Below are positions 51,365 to 60,404 of a stretch of DNA of 64,000 nt, in pieces. Under the pieces are notes generated by a model. That model worked only from the letters and a program-made list of their open reading frames with translations. It had not been told where the DNA came from and did not search any database. The position numbers and the translations under genes are program-made. This stretch comes from Leminorella richardii (GTDB taxonomy: Bacteria; Pseudomonadota; Gammaproteobacteria; Enterobacterales; Enterobacteriaceae). Each line of letters begins with the position of its first letter. Positions within the stretch are counted from its first letter, which is position 1. The stretch covers positions 3,371,001-3,435,000 of the forward strand of contig NZ_LS483470.1 in the NCBI RefSeq assembly GCF_900478135.1. The letters are read 5' to 3'.

Positions 51365-52474
51365 ATGAACGAGAAAACCAGAACGCGCTGGCAGCGCCGT
51401 CCCGGCACAACGGGCGGCAAACTACCGTGGAACGACTGGTGCAACGCCCTGACGTGGCGCAGAGCCACGCAGGCTCTACTGCTGGCGATTAACGTCTATA
51501 TCGGCGTCGCCTTCTACTTCTGGGTGCGCTATTTTGAAACCGGCGGCACCAGTGTCTATGTCCCTCGGCCGGGCGGCATTGAAGGCTGGCTGCCGATAGC
51601 CGGGCTGATGAACGCTAAATTCTCTTGGGAAACGGGTCAGCTACCACCTATCCACGTCGCTTCAATGCTGCTGCTGTTGGCGTTTGTTCTCACGAGCCTG
51701 CTGCTCAAAAAGTCGTTCTGCTCATGGCTGTGCCCGATCGGCACTCTGTCGGAGCTGGTCGGCTCGCTGGGCAAGCGGATGTTTGGCCGCAGTTTCACGC
51801 TGCCGAAATGGCTGGATATTCCGCTAAGAAGCCTGAAGTACCTGCTGTTGGGCTTTTTTCTCTACATCGCCCTGCCCATGCCGGCACAGGGCATCTATAT
51901 GTTTCTGATGTCGCCCTACGGCCTAATTGCCGACGTTAAGATGCTCGGCTTCTTTCGCAATATCGGCGCTATAACACTGGCCTGCGTTTTCGCCTTTACC
52001 TTTGCCAGCCTGTTTATCCGCAACTTCTGGTGTCGCTATCTGTGCCCCTACGGCGCGCTGATGGGACTGTTCTCGCTGTTCTCGCCTTTCAAAATTCGCC
52101 GCAGCGCTACCAGCTGTATCGACTGCGGTAAATGCGCCAAGGCCTGCCCGTCGAACATTCCGGTGGACAAGCTGATTCAGGTGAGAACCGTAGAGTGTAC
52201 CGCCTGCATGACCTGCGTGGAGTCTTGCCCGGTCGCCTCAACCCTCACTTTTTCCGTAGTAAAACCGAAAGGCGAGCCTAAAGACAGCGTCGCTGCCGCC
52301 AAGCCGCTATGGCGGCAAACGGCGCTGTCCGGTATGGCGATGACGGTGCTGGTGCTCGGTATTCTCTTCGGCACCATAGGCTACGCCATGTACACTGACC
52401 GCTGGGACAGCCCAATTCCCGAGCATATGTATTTTCAGCTGATTCCGGGGTCGCAGGCGATGGGGCATCCGTAG
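51365..52474 (+). CDS. yccM: Membrane iron-sulfur protein YccM (NapH family)
   Basis: A 369-residue polytopic inner-membrane protein matching E. coli YccM from MNEKTRTRWQRRPGTTGGKLPWNDW on. Two cytoplasmic-face CxxxCP motifs (FCSWLCPIGTL about residue 119, WCRYLCPYGAL about 224) and two ferredoxin-type 4Fe-4S clusters (CIDCGKCAKACP about 253, CTACMTCVESCP about 280) are intact; a final membrane helix follows. Family members (NapH, NosR, CcoG) move electrons between quinol and redox enzymes; the YccM partner is unknown. ATG 51365 matches the family start; GTG 51326 would add 13 residues. Confidence 0.93.
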   Translation: MNEKTRTRWQRRPGTTGGKLPWNDWCNALTWRRATQALLLAINVYIGVAFYFWVRYFETGGTSVYVPRPGGIEGWLPIAGLMNAKFSWETGQLPPIHVASMLLLLAFVLTSLLLKKSFCSWLCPIGTLSELVGSLGKRMFGRSFTLPKWLDIPLRSLKYLLLGFFLYIALPMPAQGIYMFLMSPYGLIADVKMLGFFRNIGAITLACVFAFTFASLFIRNFWCRYLCPYGALMGLFSLFSPFKIRRSATSCIDCGKCAKACPSNIPVDKLIQVRTVECTACMTCVESCPVASTLTFSVVKPKGEPKDSVAAAKPLWRQTALSGMAMTVLVLGILFGTIGYAMYTDRWDSPIPEHMYFQLIPGSQAMGHP

Positions 52475-52576
52475 GTTGGGAGCGTGTTTGCTGTTACATG
52501 AATGACAGAAAATAGCGTAAGGATGATATTATTGAAGTCAGACGATGCAGGCAGGCATAAACCCTGGAGACAACCT

Positions 52577-52822
52577 ATGAATAGTGAAGTACCCCTGAAA
52601 TATTATGACATCGTAGATGAGTATTCGATCGAGTGTGCAGAACCCGTGGGCGAATCAGAACGTAAACCTCTGGCGCACTATTTTCAGCTGCTGATTACCC
52701 GTTTAATGAATAACGAGGAAATCAGTGAGAATGCGCAGAAAGAGATGGCTCGTGAAGCCAATATTGACGAGCAACGAATCGATGAGATCGCTGAGTTTTT
52801 GAATCGATGGGGCAATGAGTAG
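52577..52822 (+). CDS. Small acidic protein of unknown function
   Basis: An 81-residue acidic, mostly helical protein (ending NIDEQRIDEIAEFLNRWGNE). ATG 52577 has GGAG at 52566-52569 with ideal spacing; the frame opens upstream at 52502. No family is recognised. Similar size and charge are seen in small regulatory proteins of the biofilm/stress class, but I cannot assign it. The spacing to yccM (102 bases) suggests its own promoter. Confidence 0.7.
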   Translation: MNSEVPLKYYDIVDEYSIECAEPVGESERKPLAHYFQLLITRLMNNEEISENAQKEMAREANIDEQRIDEIAEFLNRWGNE

Positions 52823-52840
52823 CTTTTTGTTTTATTCAGT

Positions 52841-52916
52841 CTGTACATAAATTTGTGTCATTGCATGATGTTGATATGTTCAATCTCACATCAAGTGAAG
52901 GTGGATTTATGTACAG
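52841..52916. repeat. Short element with 12-bp terminal inverted repeats (MITE or IS scar)
   Basis: CTGTACATAAAT (52841-52852) and ATTTATGTACAG (52905-52916) are perfect inverted repeats bounding 76 bases. The outer bases (GT on one side, GC on the other) nearly extend the match to 14. The ends resemble those of IS256-family elements, but no transposase or clear target duplication is present. Confidence 0.55.
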
Positions 52917-52930
52917 GCTCTAGCAGACGG

Positions 52931-54475
52931 TCAGAGGCTATTTCTGCTTTCCTCCAGCCGTTTGTCATACTCCTCCACCGTCACTCCACCCACGCTCCTC
53001 GGCTTAACCCCCGCATCGCACTGATAGCTGTCCATTTCCACCGAGTAATTTGGCAGCGTTTTCTCTTGTCCGTAGACGGTACGGGACTCACCGCCTCTGT
53101 CGTCGTTCTCCAGCGCGATCCTCGTATATTTATACTCATAGCCGTTCGAGACGTATACGGTCAGAGTGTTCTCTGTCATCACGGTGGTGAAGTGCTTTGA
53201 GTACGCTGGCGGATCTAGCGCTTCGTCACGACTGTCGCGTCTCATAATGTAGTAAAACGGCTTAAACGTTTTGCCGTAGTCGGTGGAGTAGTAAACCATC
53301 GACTCGCCGCACAGGTCTTCTGCACAGCTGGTTCTGTCCGCCATCACCGGAAAGGCCAGATTCTTGCCGCTTGGATCAACGTTAATCACTCGCCCCTGAT
53401 AGTTACGCATTTTTGAAAACAGCCGGGTGTTAATGCCGCGCGCAGGGTCACGATACCAGACGTCCACCACCTTTTCGTCTTCATAGGTTGGCGTGCAGCC
53501 GCTGTAGTTGCCTAACTCGACGTAGCCGTCGCCGTTGGTTCGGTAGAGCACCTGTGGCTCGACATCGTAGACTGCATAGTGGGTGCGCAGTATCACCTTA
53601 GAAGATCCAATCCCATCAAGCACAATGGCTGCGGCGTTCAGGGTCGATAAAAAATCGGGAAAGAGTTGGGGCTGGGCTTTGTATTCTGCAGCAGTGATGC
53701 TGCCAATGGAGGTAGGCCTGATGCTGTCGTCACACTGATAGTGCGTCATAGCGACGGGGTAAGTGGGGATGGTTTTTGTACTGCCGTATATATCTATCGG
53801 CTTTCCTCGGTACAGCTTTCCCGCTGTCTCAATTTTGGTAAAGCTGTAGTCGCCCTCTCTTCCGCTATAGGCAATAAGCTCTTTATCCGTCATCACCACA
53901 ATATGCTTTTTAGACACGAGCGAAGGATCGCCGCTGGAGCCGATGGTCTCTGAGTGCCCCCAGGGCTTAAAGGTTCTGCCGTAGTCAGTCGAATAGATGA
54001 TAATTAAGGAATAGCACTTATAGTCAGAGTTTCGGCAGCCCAGACTATCGCTGTCATTGGATATGGGAAGAACGATATTTTTTCCGCTCGGATCGGCGTT
54101 GATGACCATCCCCTGATAGTTGCGCGTTCCGGTGCTGACTCTGGTTCTTATTCCCCTGCTTGAATCACGATACCAAACATCCGCCACGCTTCCGTCTTCA
54201 TCTGTCGGCCGGCAGCGCTCGTAGTTGTCCAGCTCTAGATAGCGCTCGTCGTCCAGCCGGTAAATTACCTGCGGCTCCACATCGTAAACCGGATAGTGCG
54301 TACGCTCGGGTAACTTCACGAAACCTGCACCGCCAAACGCCGAACCGACGCTCATGCGGCTTTGGAAGCGCTCAAAAATGCCAAACCCAATGAGCAGCGC
54401 TAAAACAGCCGCGAATACGATAACCAGAGTGAAACGACCCGACTTTTTTTCTTCCTGCGGCGGAGATGGATCCAT
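52931..54475 (-). CDS. Membrane-anchored, internally duplicated Tli3-like T6SS immunity candidate
   Basis: A 514-residue protein: short cytoplasmic N-terminus, one transmembrane helix (about residues 14-33), then two homologous periplasmic domains (about 58-270 and 295-505). Both contain RTHYxVYDVEPQVxYR, a cysteine in YxxCxPTxED, VWYRDxxRGIxTR, RNYQGxVINxDPSGKN, YSTDYGxTFKP and a final HYQCD / SYQCD. The unit resembles the Tli3-type immunity proteins that neutralise T6SS effectors in the periplasm; that name is from memory of the family and not checked. It directly follows tssE in the T6SS cluster. No effector gene is adjacent in this window. Confidence 0.6.
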   Translation of the reverse strand: MDPSPPQEEKKSGRFTLVIVFAAVLALLIGFGIFERFQSRMSVGSAFGGAGFVKLPERTHYPVYDVEPQVIYRLDDERYLELDNYERCRPTDEDGSVADVWYRDSSRGIRTRVSTGTRNYQGMVINADPSGKNIVLPISNDSDSLGCRNSDYKCYSLIIIYSTDYGRTFKPWGHSETIGSSGDPSLVSKKHIVVMTDKELIAYSGREGDYSFTKIETAGKLYRGKPIDIYGSTKTIPTYPVAMTHYQCDDSIRPTSIGSITAAEYKAQPQLFPDFLSTLNAAAIVLDGIGSSKVILRTHYAVYDVEPQVLYRTNGDGYVELGNYSGCTPTYEDEKVVDVWYRDPARGINTRLFSKMRNYQGRVINVDPSGKNLAFPVMADRTSCAEDLCGESMVYYSTDYGKTFKPFYYIMRRDSRDEALDPPAYSKHFTTVMTENTLTVYVSNGYEYKYTRIALENDDRGGESRTVYGQEKTLPNYSVEMDSYQCDAGVKPRSVGGVTVEEYDKRLEESRNSL

Positions 54476-54556
54476 GCAGCCTTCCTGTGGCGATAAGCGA
54501 GAAAGGCCATGTTAGCGCAAGTGAAAGCGTTGGTGGGAATTTTATGGAAAGTCGGC

Positions 54557-54575
54557 TAGCCACCAAGGGTGGCTA
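54557..54575 (-). terminator. Hairpin after tssE
   Basis: TAGCCACC (54557-54564) / GGTGGCTA (54568-54575) with loop AAG lies between tssE and the Tli3-like gene. No strong T-run follows. Confidence 0.5.
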
Positions 54576-54592
54576 ACAGCTATCAAGGATGA

Positions 54593-55006
54593 CTACCTCA
54601 CCGTCAACCGTCTCAACACCGCCCTGCCCTCGGGCATAAAGTAGGTGCCGAAGCGCACCAGTCCGACTTCTTTCAGGTGGCAGGTCAGGGTGTAGGTGAG
54701 CAGCGCGTCTTTAGCACCCGGCTCTAGCGTGAGTTCGACCGCCAGCAGGCGGGGCTCGTACTTTAATAGGGTATGCTGGATGGCGCGCATCAGACCGTGG
54801 GCTGAGGACGGCAGTTCCTGATAGATCAGACTCAGATCCGGCAGGCCGTAGTCGGGCAGGTACTTGATGGCGCCCGCTCGGCTGTTGAGAATGCGCTGCA
54901 CGTTGTCCATCACGCTGAGGATGGTTTGGGTCTGTTCGTTGACTTCATCCAGCGCGATTCCGGAGCTAAAGCCCCCCATCAGGGTTTCATACAGTGACGG
55001 TCCCAT
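54593..55006 (-). CDS. tssE: T6SS baseplate protein TssE
   Basis: A 137-residue gp25-like protein (PF04965 type). It has the family EGRAVLRRL-like C-terminus (YFMPEGRAVLRRLTVR) and the central LPDYGLPDLSLIYQELPSSAHGLMRAIQHTLLKYEPRL block. With TssF and TssG it forms the wedge of the T6SS baseplate. AGGAGG precedes the ATG. Confidence 0.92.
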   Translation of the reverse strand: MGPSLYETLMGGFSSGIALDEVNEQTQTILSVMDNVQRILNSRAGAIKYLPDYGLPDLSLIYQELPSSAHGLMRAIQHTLLKYEPRLLAVELTLEPGAKDALLTYTLTCHLKEVGLVRFGTYFMPEGRAVLRRLTVR

Positions 55007-55016
55007 CGTCAGCCTC

Positions 55017-55565
55017 CTATTTCAGCGGCACTAGACCGATCGCGCCGTAGTTAGCGATCAAAAGCCTCGGCTTATCGGCGTCCAGTTCGCTGCGCTTGAT
55101 AACCACTTTCCAAGTTCCCTCTTCCAGATTAGGCGTGCGGAACAGCGCCACCACGCCAACAAACCCGGCGTCTTTGTGCATCGGCACGTCGAGAGAGACA
55201 GCGGAGGCGGGATGCAGCACCACTTCATTGCGCGCCAACAGATCGGTGGAGAGCGTCTTTACGTCATCCTCCACAAGCCGTGGGTAGGTCGCCTGTTCAA
55301 AGTTGTCCACCTTGTCGAGCTGGTAGACGCGAACCATCAGCGACGCCGGGGCGTCTTCATCCCCCGGATTAAGCTGAGCGCGGGCAGCAAAGTCCAGATG
55401 CAGCGTGTTGATGTTTTTAATAAAGATGGCTCTGGCTACGTCAGTTGCCCCCTCGGTAGCGGACTGGAGGGCACCGCAGCCGAACAGCAGCCCGGAAAGG
55501 AGCAGAATTCCCGCCTTGGCGAACGTCGATGCCGTTTTTGTTGAACGTAATGCGTGTTGATTCAT
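55017..55565 (-). CDS. tssJ: T6SS outer-membrane lipoprotein TssJ
   Basis: A 182-residue lipoprotein with lipobox LLFGC at about residue 30 and a transthyretin-like fold. LHLDFAARAQLNPGDEDAPASLMVRVYQL (about 55-83) is typical, as is the later KDAGFVGVVALFRTP region before W in GTWKVVI. It anchors TssM to the outer membrane. RBS AAGGGA. Confidence 0.93.
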   Translation of the reverse strand: MNQHALRSTKTASTFAKAGILLLSGLLFGCGALQSATEGATDVARAIFIKNINTLHLDFAARAQLNPGDEDAPASLMVRVYQLDKVDNFEQATYPRLVEDDVKTLSTDLLARNEVVLHPASAVSLDVPMHKDAGFVGVVALFRTPNLEEGTWKVVIKRSELDADKPRLLIANYGAIGLVPLK

Positions 55566-55596
55566 AGTGATCCCTTTAAAACGTTTTTATCTTTGC

Positions 55597-56649
55597 CTAT
55601 CCCTGCGCGACCAGCCCGACATAGCGGCCAAGGTTAACGCTAATTTCCTGCCGCTTTCGCTGCTCGTTCGTTACCGGCAGCACGGAGGTCAGGCCCAGCC
55701 GAACGCGCGATTCGCCGAGCTGTGCTCTGGGCAGCAGCTCACGCCTGACGTTCATCATCATGCAGGCGTCGAAGCGATAGCCTAAATAGGCGCGCAGCAG
55801 CGCCATCAGATCGGTATGCAGCGTTTCTCCCGGCAGCAGGCCTTCGATCTGCTCGCGGGTAGCGGGCGTAATCGTCACGCGCACGGCGCTGTTGCTGTCC
55901 TTAAAGCGTCGCCCCAATACGGTAGAGCCCTGTAGGTCAAGCCGCTCTCCGTAGCCCAGACGGGCGGGCCGATCGAGGCTTACCCACTGGGGGTAAAACT
56001 CGTCAACGTCCACCTCTGCCCCGGGCAAAAGCAGGTTGATAACCCCCTTAAGGCCGTCTCCGGTGCGGGTTCGCTGAGTAATCAGCCCCATCAGCGCCAA
56101 AAAGCGGGACGGCGGCGCGGCGATCTGTTCGCTAGAGCCCTTGATGCCAAACCCCGCCAGCCCCAGCAGGCACTGCGATACCGAATCCACACCGCCCGAA
56201 CGAAAGCCCGCCGGGTAGTAATACTTGCGCCAGATGCGGTAGTACTGGGTCATCACCCGATGGTTAAAGATGTCGAGAAATTCCTCCAGCGCTTCGTGCC
56301 CTTCCTGACGCTGGACGATGTCGTCCAGCCAGGCGTAGGGCAGCACGGCGTCCACGCCGTACAGGCCGAGGAATGTGGTGCGCACTGTCGGCGGGCGTTC
56401 GGGGTTGTCCCGATCCCACTCGACGCGCTTCATTTCGCTGGAGGGAAACCCCATCTCAGGCAAAGGGCGAAAGCGCACCGGGTCGGTCGCGGGGGTTTCC
56501 CCGGTTCCCAACCCTAATGACGACGGGTTTTGCTGTTCCAGATACTGGCAGAACCGGTAAAAGTTCATACGCGGCGCCTGCCGGAACAGCCCCTCCATCA
56601 AAGGGGTGTGCGTCAAAGGGGCGAGCGCACTGTCTTGCTGTCGGTCCAT
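55597..56649 (-). CDS. tssG: T6SS baseplate protein TssG
   Basis: A 350-residue TssG/VasB-like protein: MNFYRFCQYLEQQNP (about residue 28), RFRPLPEMGFPSSEMKRVEW, FLGLYGVDAVLPYAWLDDI (about 93), YYRIWRKYYYPAGFR (about 137) and the C-terminal LGLTSVLP. It forms the TssF2-G wedge. Its start overlaps tssF by 37 bases. Confidence 0.94.
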   Translation of the reverse strand: MDRQQDSALAPLTHTPLMEGLFRQAPRMNFYRFCQYLEQQNPSSLGLGTGETPATDPVRFRPLPEMGFPSSEMKRVEWDRDNPERPPTVRTTFLGLYGVDAVLPYAWLDDIVQRQEGHEALEEFLDIFNHRVMTQYYRIWRKYYYPAGFRSGGVDSVSQCLLGLAGFGIKGSSEQIAAPPSRFLALMGLITQRTRTGDGLKGVINLLLPGAEVDVDEFYPQWVSLDRPARLGYGERLDLQGSTVLGRRFKDSNSAVRVTITPATREQIEGLLPGETLHTDLMALLRAYLGYRFDACMMMNVRRELLPRAQLGESRVRLGLTSVLPVTNEQRKRQEISVNLGRYVGLVAQG

Positions 56650-58379
56650 GTTAGGCGTTTTCCCGTAGGTAAGAGCACCAGCGTTAGGCGGGTGAACAGG
56701 TTTAGGTCGGCGTATAGCGCGAAGAACTGATGCAGCAGTTCACCGAACAGCTGAATGTCCCCCTCGCCGGGGAACTGGTGAGCGTTGAGGGTGACTTCAA
56801 TTTCTACGCCGCGCTCGCGCATGCCCCGCGTCATCCGATTAATTGGGCGATGGGTCACTTCAACGATACCCTCCAGACGGCGGCGGTTCAGCTCGTTGTC
56901 TGTCCAGTCGTACAGCGCCAGCGTGCCCCGCAGCACCTCGGCGTTCATCAGCGACAGGTAGTTGGGCGCAAGGTGGGAAAGCACTCGCCAGTGGAAGCGG
57001 TCGTTCACCGGCGGGTAGCAGGGCAGCGTTGGCGCACACAGGTTGCGCACCGCCATGACGCCCGTCTGTGCATGAGTAATTTGATTAATCGACGCATTGC
57101 GCAGCGCCTTGCGCGGCAGCATGCCGTTAGTGCCGGTCACGCGCAGGGAGAGGGTTTCGTCATACACTTCCTCTTCCCGTTCCCACACCTGCCCGCCGAG
57201 AATCAACCACGTATCGTGCAGGCCGGACGCCCCCAGCCGCACGCGGGTATGGTAGTAGCGCTCCGGCGCGTCGTGCCGCAGCATGCCGCCGCGGTGGCGG
57301 AAGCTGGTGAACGGCACGTAGACCGCCCGCCCCTGTCGGCTGATGGACTGCACGGCGTCAACAGAGTAAATCTCGACGTGGCCGTCCTGCATCAGCAGCG
57401 GGCGCAGCAGGTACTCACTTTCCAGCTGGTTAATACGTACCGGATCCGCCTCCATCGGGAACAGGTTAATCACCGGGGCACAGTGCAGACGGATGTTTTG
57501 GCCGTTAAACGGCAGATCGTCAGGCCAGGTTTCATTCAGCACCATCTCGACTTCAAACGAGCGGACGCCTTCCGGTATGCGGCTCACGTCCAGCCCTGTC
57601 AGATCGACGAACATAAACTTCTCGCGGAAAGTGAAGTATTCCAGCAGCAGCTGGTATCCGCTAAAGGCGTTGTCCGGCTTGAGCCACAGCCGCTCGTCCG
57701 GCGAGAATCCGGCGGGGGTAATACGCCCGTTCATCGGCTGCGGAGAGCCGTCGCGGTAGCCGAAGTAGCGCACCTGCATGGCGGCCACCTGCCCGACCAG
57801 CGCCTGATACAGGGCTGACGCCACCGGAGTATCGGCATTGAGGTACAGGCGCAAGCTGGAGAGATCCATCTGCGGCAGAGAGGCCATCGGGCCTAGCTCG
57901 AAGCGGATATAAATCACCGAGCGCCCGTCGTGGTGGCTGCGCACGCCCGCTTTGGTCACGCTCAGGGGTTGTAGCTCTACGGCCTGTGTGGTGCGGTACT
58001 TACAGCGAGTGCGGGCGGGGCCAACGGGTGCGGTCTGCACGCCGAAGCCAGCCTCGACGACCTCTTTGCGCGCCAGCACGCCATAGTCGGGCATCAGTTC
58101 GACGATGGAGAGTGACGGAATAATGCGCAGGTAGTGAGGCCAAAGCAGGCTGACGATCCCTTCTGTGAGTTCCGGCAGGTCGTCGTCCAGCTTTTGGCGC
58201 AGCCGCCCCATCAGGAAGGCGAAGCCTTCAAACAGGCGCTCGACGTAGGGGTCGCGATCGCCGACGCGGTCAAGGTTGAGCATGCCCGCTCTGTCGGGGT
58301 GAACCTGAGCGAACTCTTTGCCCGCTTCGCGCAGGTAGCGCATCTCGGATTCGTAGTAGCGTTTGATTAGATCGTCCAT
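56613..58379 (-). CDS. tssF: T6SS baseplate protein TssF
   Basis: A 588-residue protein beginning MDDLIKRYYESEMRYLREAGKEFAQVHPDRAGML, the TssF/VasA hallmark, followed by DPYVERLFEGFAFLMGRLRQKLDDDLPELTEGIVSLLWPHYLR and later GNxY-free regions ending in RLTLVLLPTGKRLTW. It is the main wedge subunit of the baseplate. The preceding 441-base gap to tssA holds hairpins and a duplicated block. Confidence 0.95.
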   Translation of the reverse strand: MDDLIKRYYESEMRYLREAGKEFAQVHPDRAGMLNLDRVGDRDPYVERLFEGFAFLMGRLRQKLDDDLPELTEGIVSLLWPHYLRIIPSLSIVELMPDYGVLARKEVVEAGFGVQTAPVGPARTRCKYRTTQAVELQPLSVTKAGVRSHHDGRSVIYIRFELGPMASLPQMDLSSLRLYLNADTPVASALYQALVGQVAAMQVRYFGYRDGSPQPMNGRITPAGFSPDERLWLKPDNAFSGYQLLLEYFTFREKFMFVDLTGLDVSRIPEGVRSFEVEMVLNETWPDDLPFNGQNIRLHCAPVINLFPMEADPVRINQLESEYLLRPLLMQDGHVEIYSVDAVQSISRQGRAVYVPFTSFRHRGGMLRHDAPERYYHTRVRLGASGLHDTWLILGGQVWEREEEVYDETLSLRVTGTNGMLPRKALRNASINQITHAQTGVMAVRNLCAPTLPCYPPVNDRFHWRVLSHLAPNYLSLMNAEVLRGTLALYDWTDNELNRRRLEGIVEVTHRPINRMTRGMRERGVEIEVTLNAHQFPGEGDIQLFGELLHQFFALYADLNLFTRLTLVLLPTGKRLTWTDSKTVRSPL

Positions 58380-58535
58380 GGAGGGTTCTTATGTTGTTTA
58401 TTAACTGTTTTAATGAGTTTCTGTGTATATTCCGGCCGTAAATACTCTGTGCTTATATGTATATTGTGCTCGGCCGGTAGAGCGCCTTTATTAGCTTTGG
58501 GAGTGCGTCGGGCCTAGCCTTCCTACGGGCAGTTA

Positions 58536-58645
58536 TGAAGCCCTTCGGGCTTCACCCTTTCAGGGCCAGCGCAAGCGCTGTTCAAACCGGCAAAGCCGGT
58601 TTGTCGTTGGCTTTCGCCAAGTCGACCCCAACGGAAGCCTCTCCC
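58536..58645. repeat. Array of consecutive small palindromes
   Basis: Within about 110 bases lie five hairpins in a row: TGAAGCCC/GGGCTTCA (58536-58554), CAGC/GCTG (58567-58580), CAAACCGGC/GCCGGTTTG (58583-58603), TTGGC/GCCAA (58607-58620) and AACGGA/TCCGTT (about 58630-58652). Several loops read TTC or AAA. The block is in the tssF-tssA gap and looks like a dispersed multi-hairpin repeat rather than a simple terminator. It could limit transcription from tssA into tssF. Confidence 0.75.
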
Positions 58646-58661
58646 TCCGTTTGACTCCTGC

Positions 58662-58836
58662 ATTCAAAACCAAAACAATTTTGATTTACCTAGAGCAGAA
58701 TTAAGTAACCCATTCATCTGACTCAATACGTCAGCGCTCTTCCTCTGTTTAGCCTCAATATTCAAAGCCAAAACACTTTTGATTTGCCTAAATCAAAATT
58801 GAGTAAGCCATCTATCCAGCTCAATACGTCAGCGCC
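58662..58836. repeat. Imperfect tandem repeat including the tssA 3' end
   Basis: Bases 58662-58738 and 58760-58836 are two 77-base copies offset by 98 bases, alike at roughly four fifths of positions by eye. Copy 2 includes the last codons and stop of tssA (minus strand GCTGACGTATTGA); copy 1 repeats that end downstream. Confidence 0.8.
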
Positions 58837-60404
58837 CTAGCGGGATTGAGTACGGTGAGTTCGGCGAGCAGGCGTTCGGCTTCGCGGTTTAGGGTTGTTC
58901 GGTCGGCGTCTTTTAGCAGGCTTTTGTGCTGGATGAGCTTTAGCAGTTTTGCCTTAAGTTCAAATACTAAATCGGGTTCCCAGTCGGTGAGGCGGTAGCG
59001 GTCGCAGCGGTCGTCGAGGGCTTTGAGCAGGCGCAAGGCGACGTCCGGCTTGCCGCTCTGTTCGGCTAGGCGGGCCAGCAGCATGCGTTTGAGGTAGTCC
59101 TGTCTGTCGGTGACTAAGTCTGGCAGGGTGTTCAGGAAGCTGAAGGCGGCTTCCAGCCCGTCTCGCCCGGCGATTTCGGTGGCCTGCTGTTCGATTTCGT
59201 TCCAGCTGTCGCTGTCTAGCGCTACCGGCGCCAGCGCTTCCCCTTCGTCAAGGTGACGCATGGTGGCAGAGGTGGCTATCCACGCCAGCGTTTCGCCGTC
59301 GGCGAACGGCGTGCCGTCGCTGTAGGTCAGGCGTTCGATGCCTCGCAGGCGATCTAGCATCAGGGCGACGTCGGTCAGGCAAAGTTCCTGCCAGGCGCTG
59401 TAGGGGGCGCCTGCGTTTAGCATGGCGTCGCAGGCGTAGCGCTGTAGGTCGAACCAGAAGTGGTTGGCCGCCTCTGAAAACGCTCGCTCGACCTGCTCCA
59501 GCAGCTCCAGCCAGTTTTGCTGTAGCCACAGACGGTTCAGGTGTTGCTTCAGCTCGACTCTGGGGGCAATCAGCCGGGTGGCGTAGCGGTCGTCGTGGGG
59601 AGGGAGAGCGGTTACCGTATCCCAGCGGACGCTGCGCATCAGGCGCACCGCCGCCAGATAGCCGTCGGGCTTTTCTCGCAGGAAGGCCGACATGCGCCGC
59701 GCCTGATCCAGCACGTCCCGCAGCGAACCAACGCCCTCTTGGCGCACGCTGCCGCTTGCCGCAGTGGGGCTCGCCGAAGGCGATGGCGAACCGGTTACAG
59801 GCGACGGCAAAGGCGCAGGCTCGGGGCCTTCGAGGCGGTTTTCAAAAAAGCGGATCAGCGCACCCAAGTCCGGGCGCAGCGGCTCTTCCCACAGCTGGGT
59901 GTACTTCATCATCAGGGACAGAGCCGCAATGGCGCGCTCGAGGTCGTCGTGCTTGAGATCCGGCTGATTCTCCAGCAGGTCAATAAACTTGCCGCTCGCC
60001 AGCCACTCCACCGCGGCCTTTTTGCTTTCCCCTCGGGCGGGGAACAGCAGGGTGTCGTAGCGGGCAATAAGCCCGGCCATCAGCTCGAGGCCGTCCGCCA
60101 GCCCTTTGACGCCGTCTAGCCGCAGGCGCGCCCAGGCGTAGTAGGTGGCAACGCGCAGGTCTTTGGTGCGCTCATACAGCAGCCCTTCGCTTAGCGACAT
60201 AATCAGCGCGGCGTCGATGCCGGAAAGCTGGGCGATTTCCTCTTTAATTTGCTGGAAGTCGTCGTCGTAGCCGGGGTCAACGCCCACAGGGCTGTCGCCG
60301 TCGATGGGCTCTAGCCACGCCTGCCAGTGCTGCTTGATGCGGCGGTTGACGGCGTCCTGCGGGTTTTGGCTGCCGAACAGGGTTTGAAGGAGTTTAGTTA
60401 GCAT
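58821..60404 (-). CDS. tssA: T6SS cap protein TssA (ImpA/VasJ type)
   Basis: A 527-residue TssA. The N-terminal ImpA_N domain begins after residue 30 (WLEPIDGDSPVGVDPGYDDDFQQIKEEIAQLSG) with EGLLYERTKDLRVATYYAWARLRLDG; a Ser/Pro-rich linker (PSPVTGSPSPSASPT, about 205) and the C-terminal VasJ-like domain follow. TssA coordinates sheath and tube assembly. The start overlaps tssM by 11 bases. Its 3' end is duplicated downstream. Confidence 0.93.
   Translation of the reverse strand: MLTKLLQTLFGSQNPQDAVNRRIKQHWQAWLEPIDGDSPVGVDPGYDDDFQQIKEEIAQLSGIDAALIMSLSEGLLYERTKDLRVATYYAWARLRLDGVKGLADGLELMAGLIARYDTLLFPARGESKKAAVEWLASGKFIDLLENQPDLKHDDLERAIAALSLMMKYTQLWEEPLRPDLGALIRFFENRLEGPEPAPLPSPVTGSPSPSASPTAASGSVRQEGVGSLRDVLDQARRMSAFLREKPDGYLAAVRLMRSVRWDTVTALPPHDDRYATRLIAPRVELKQHLNRLWLQQNWLELLEQVERAFSEAANHFWFDLQRYACDAMLNAGAPYSAWQELCLTDVALMLDRLRGIERLTYSDGTPFADGETLAWIATSATMRHLDEGEALAPVALDSDSWNEIEQQATEIAGRDGLEAAFSFLNTLPDLVTDRQDYLKRMLLARLAEQSGKPDVALRLLKALDDRCDRYRLTDWEPDLVFELKAKLLKLIQHKSLLKDADRTTLNREAERLLAELTVLNPARALTY

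Noticed and set aside
56730..57818. 362-codon open frame antisense to tssF
   Set aside because: A shadow of GC-rich tssF; TssF itself is conserved from end to end.
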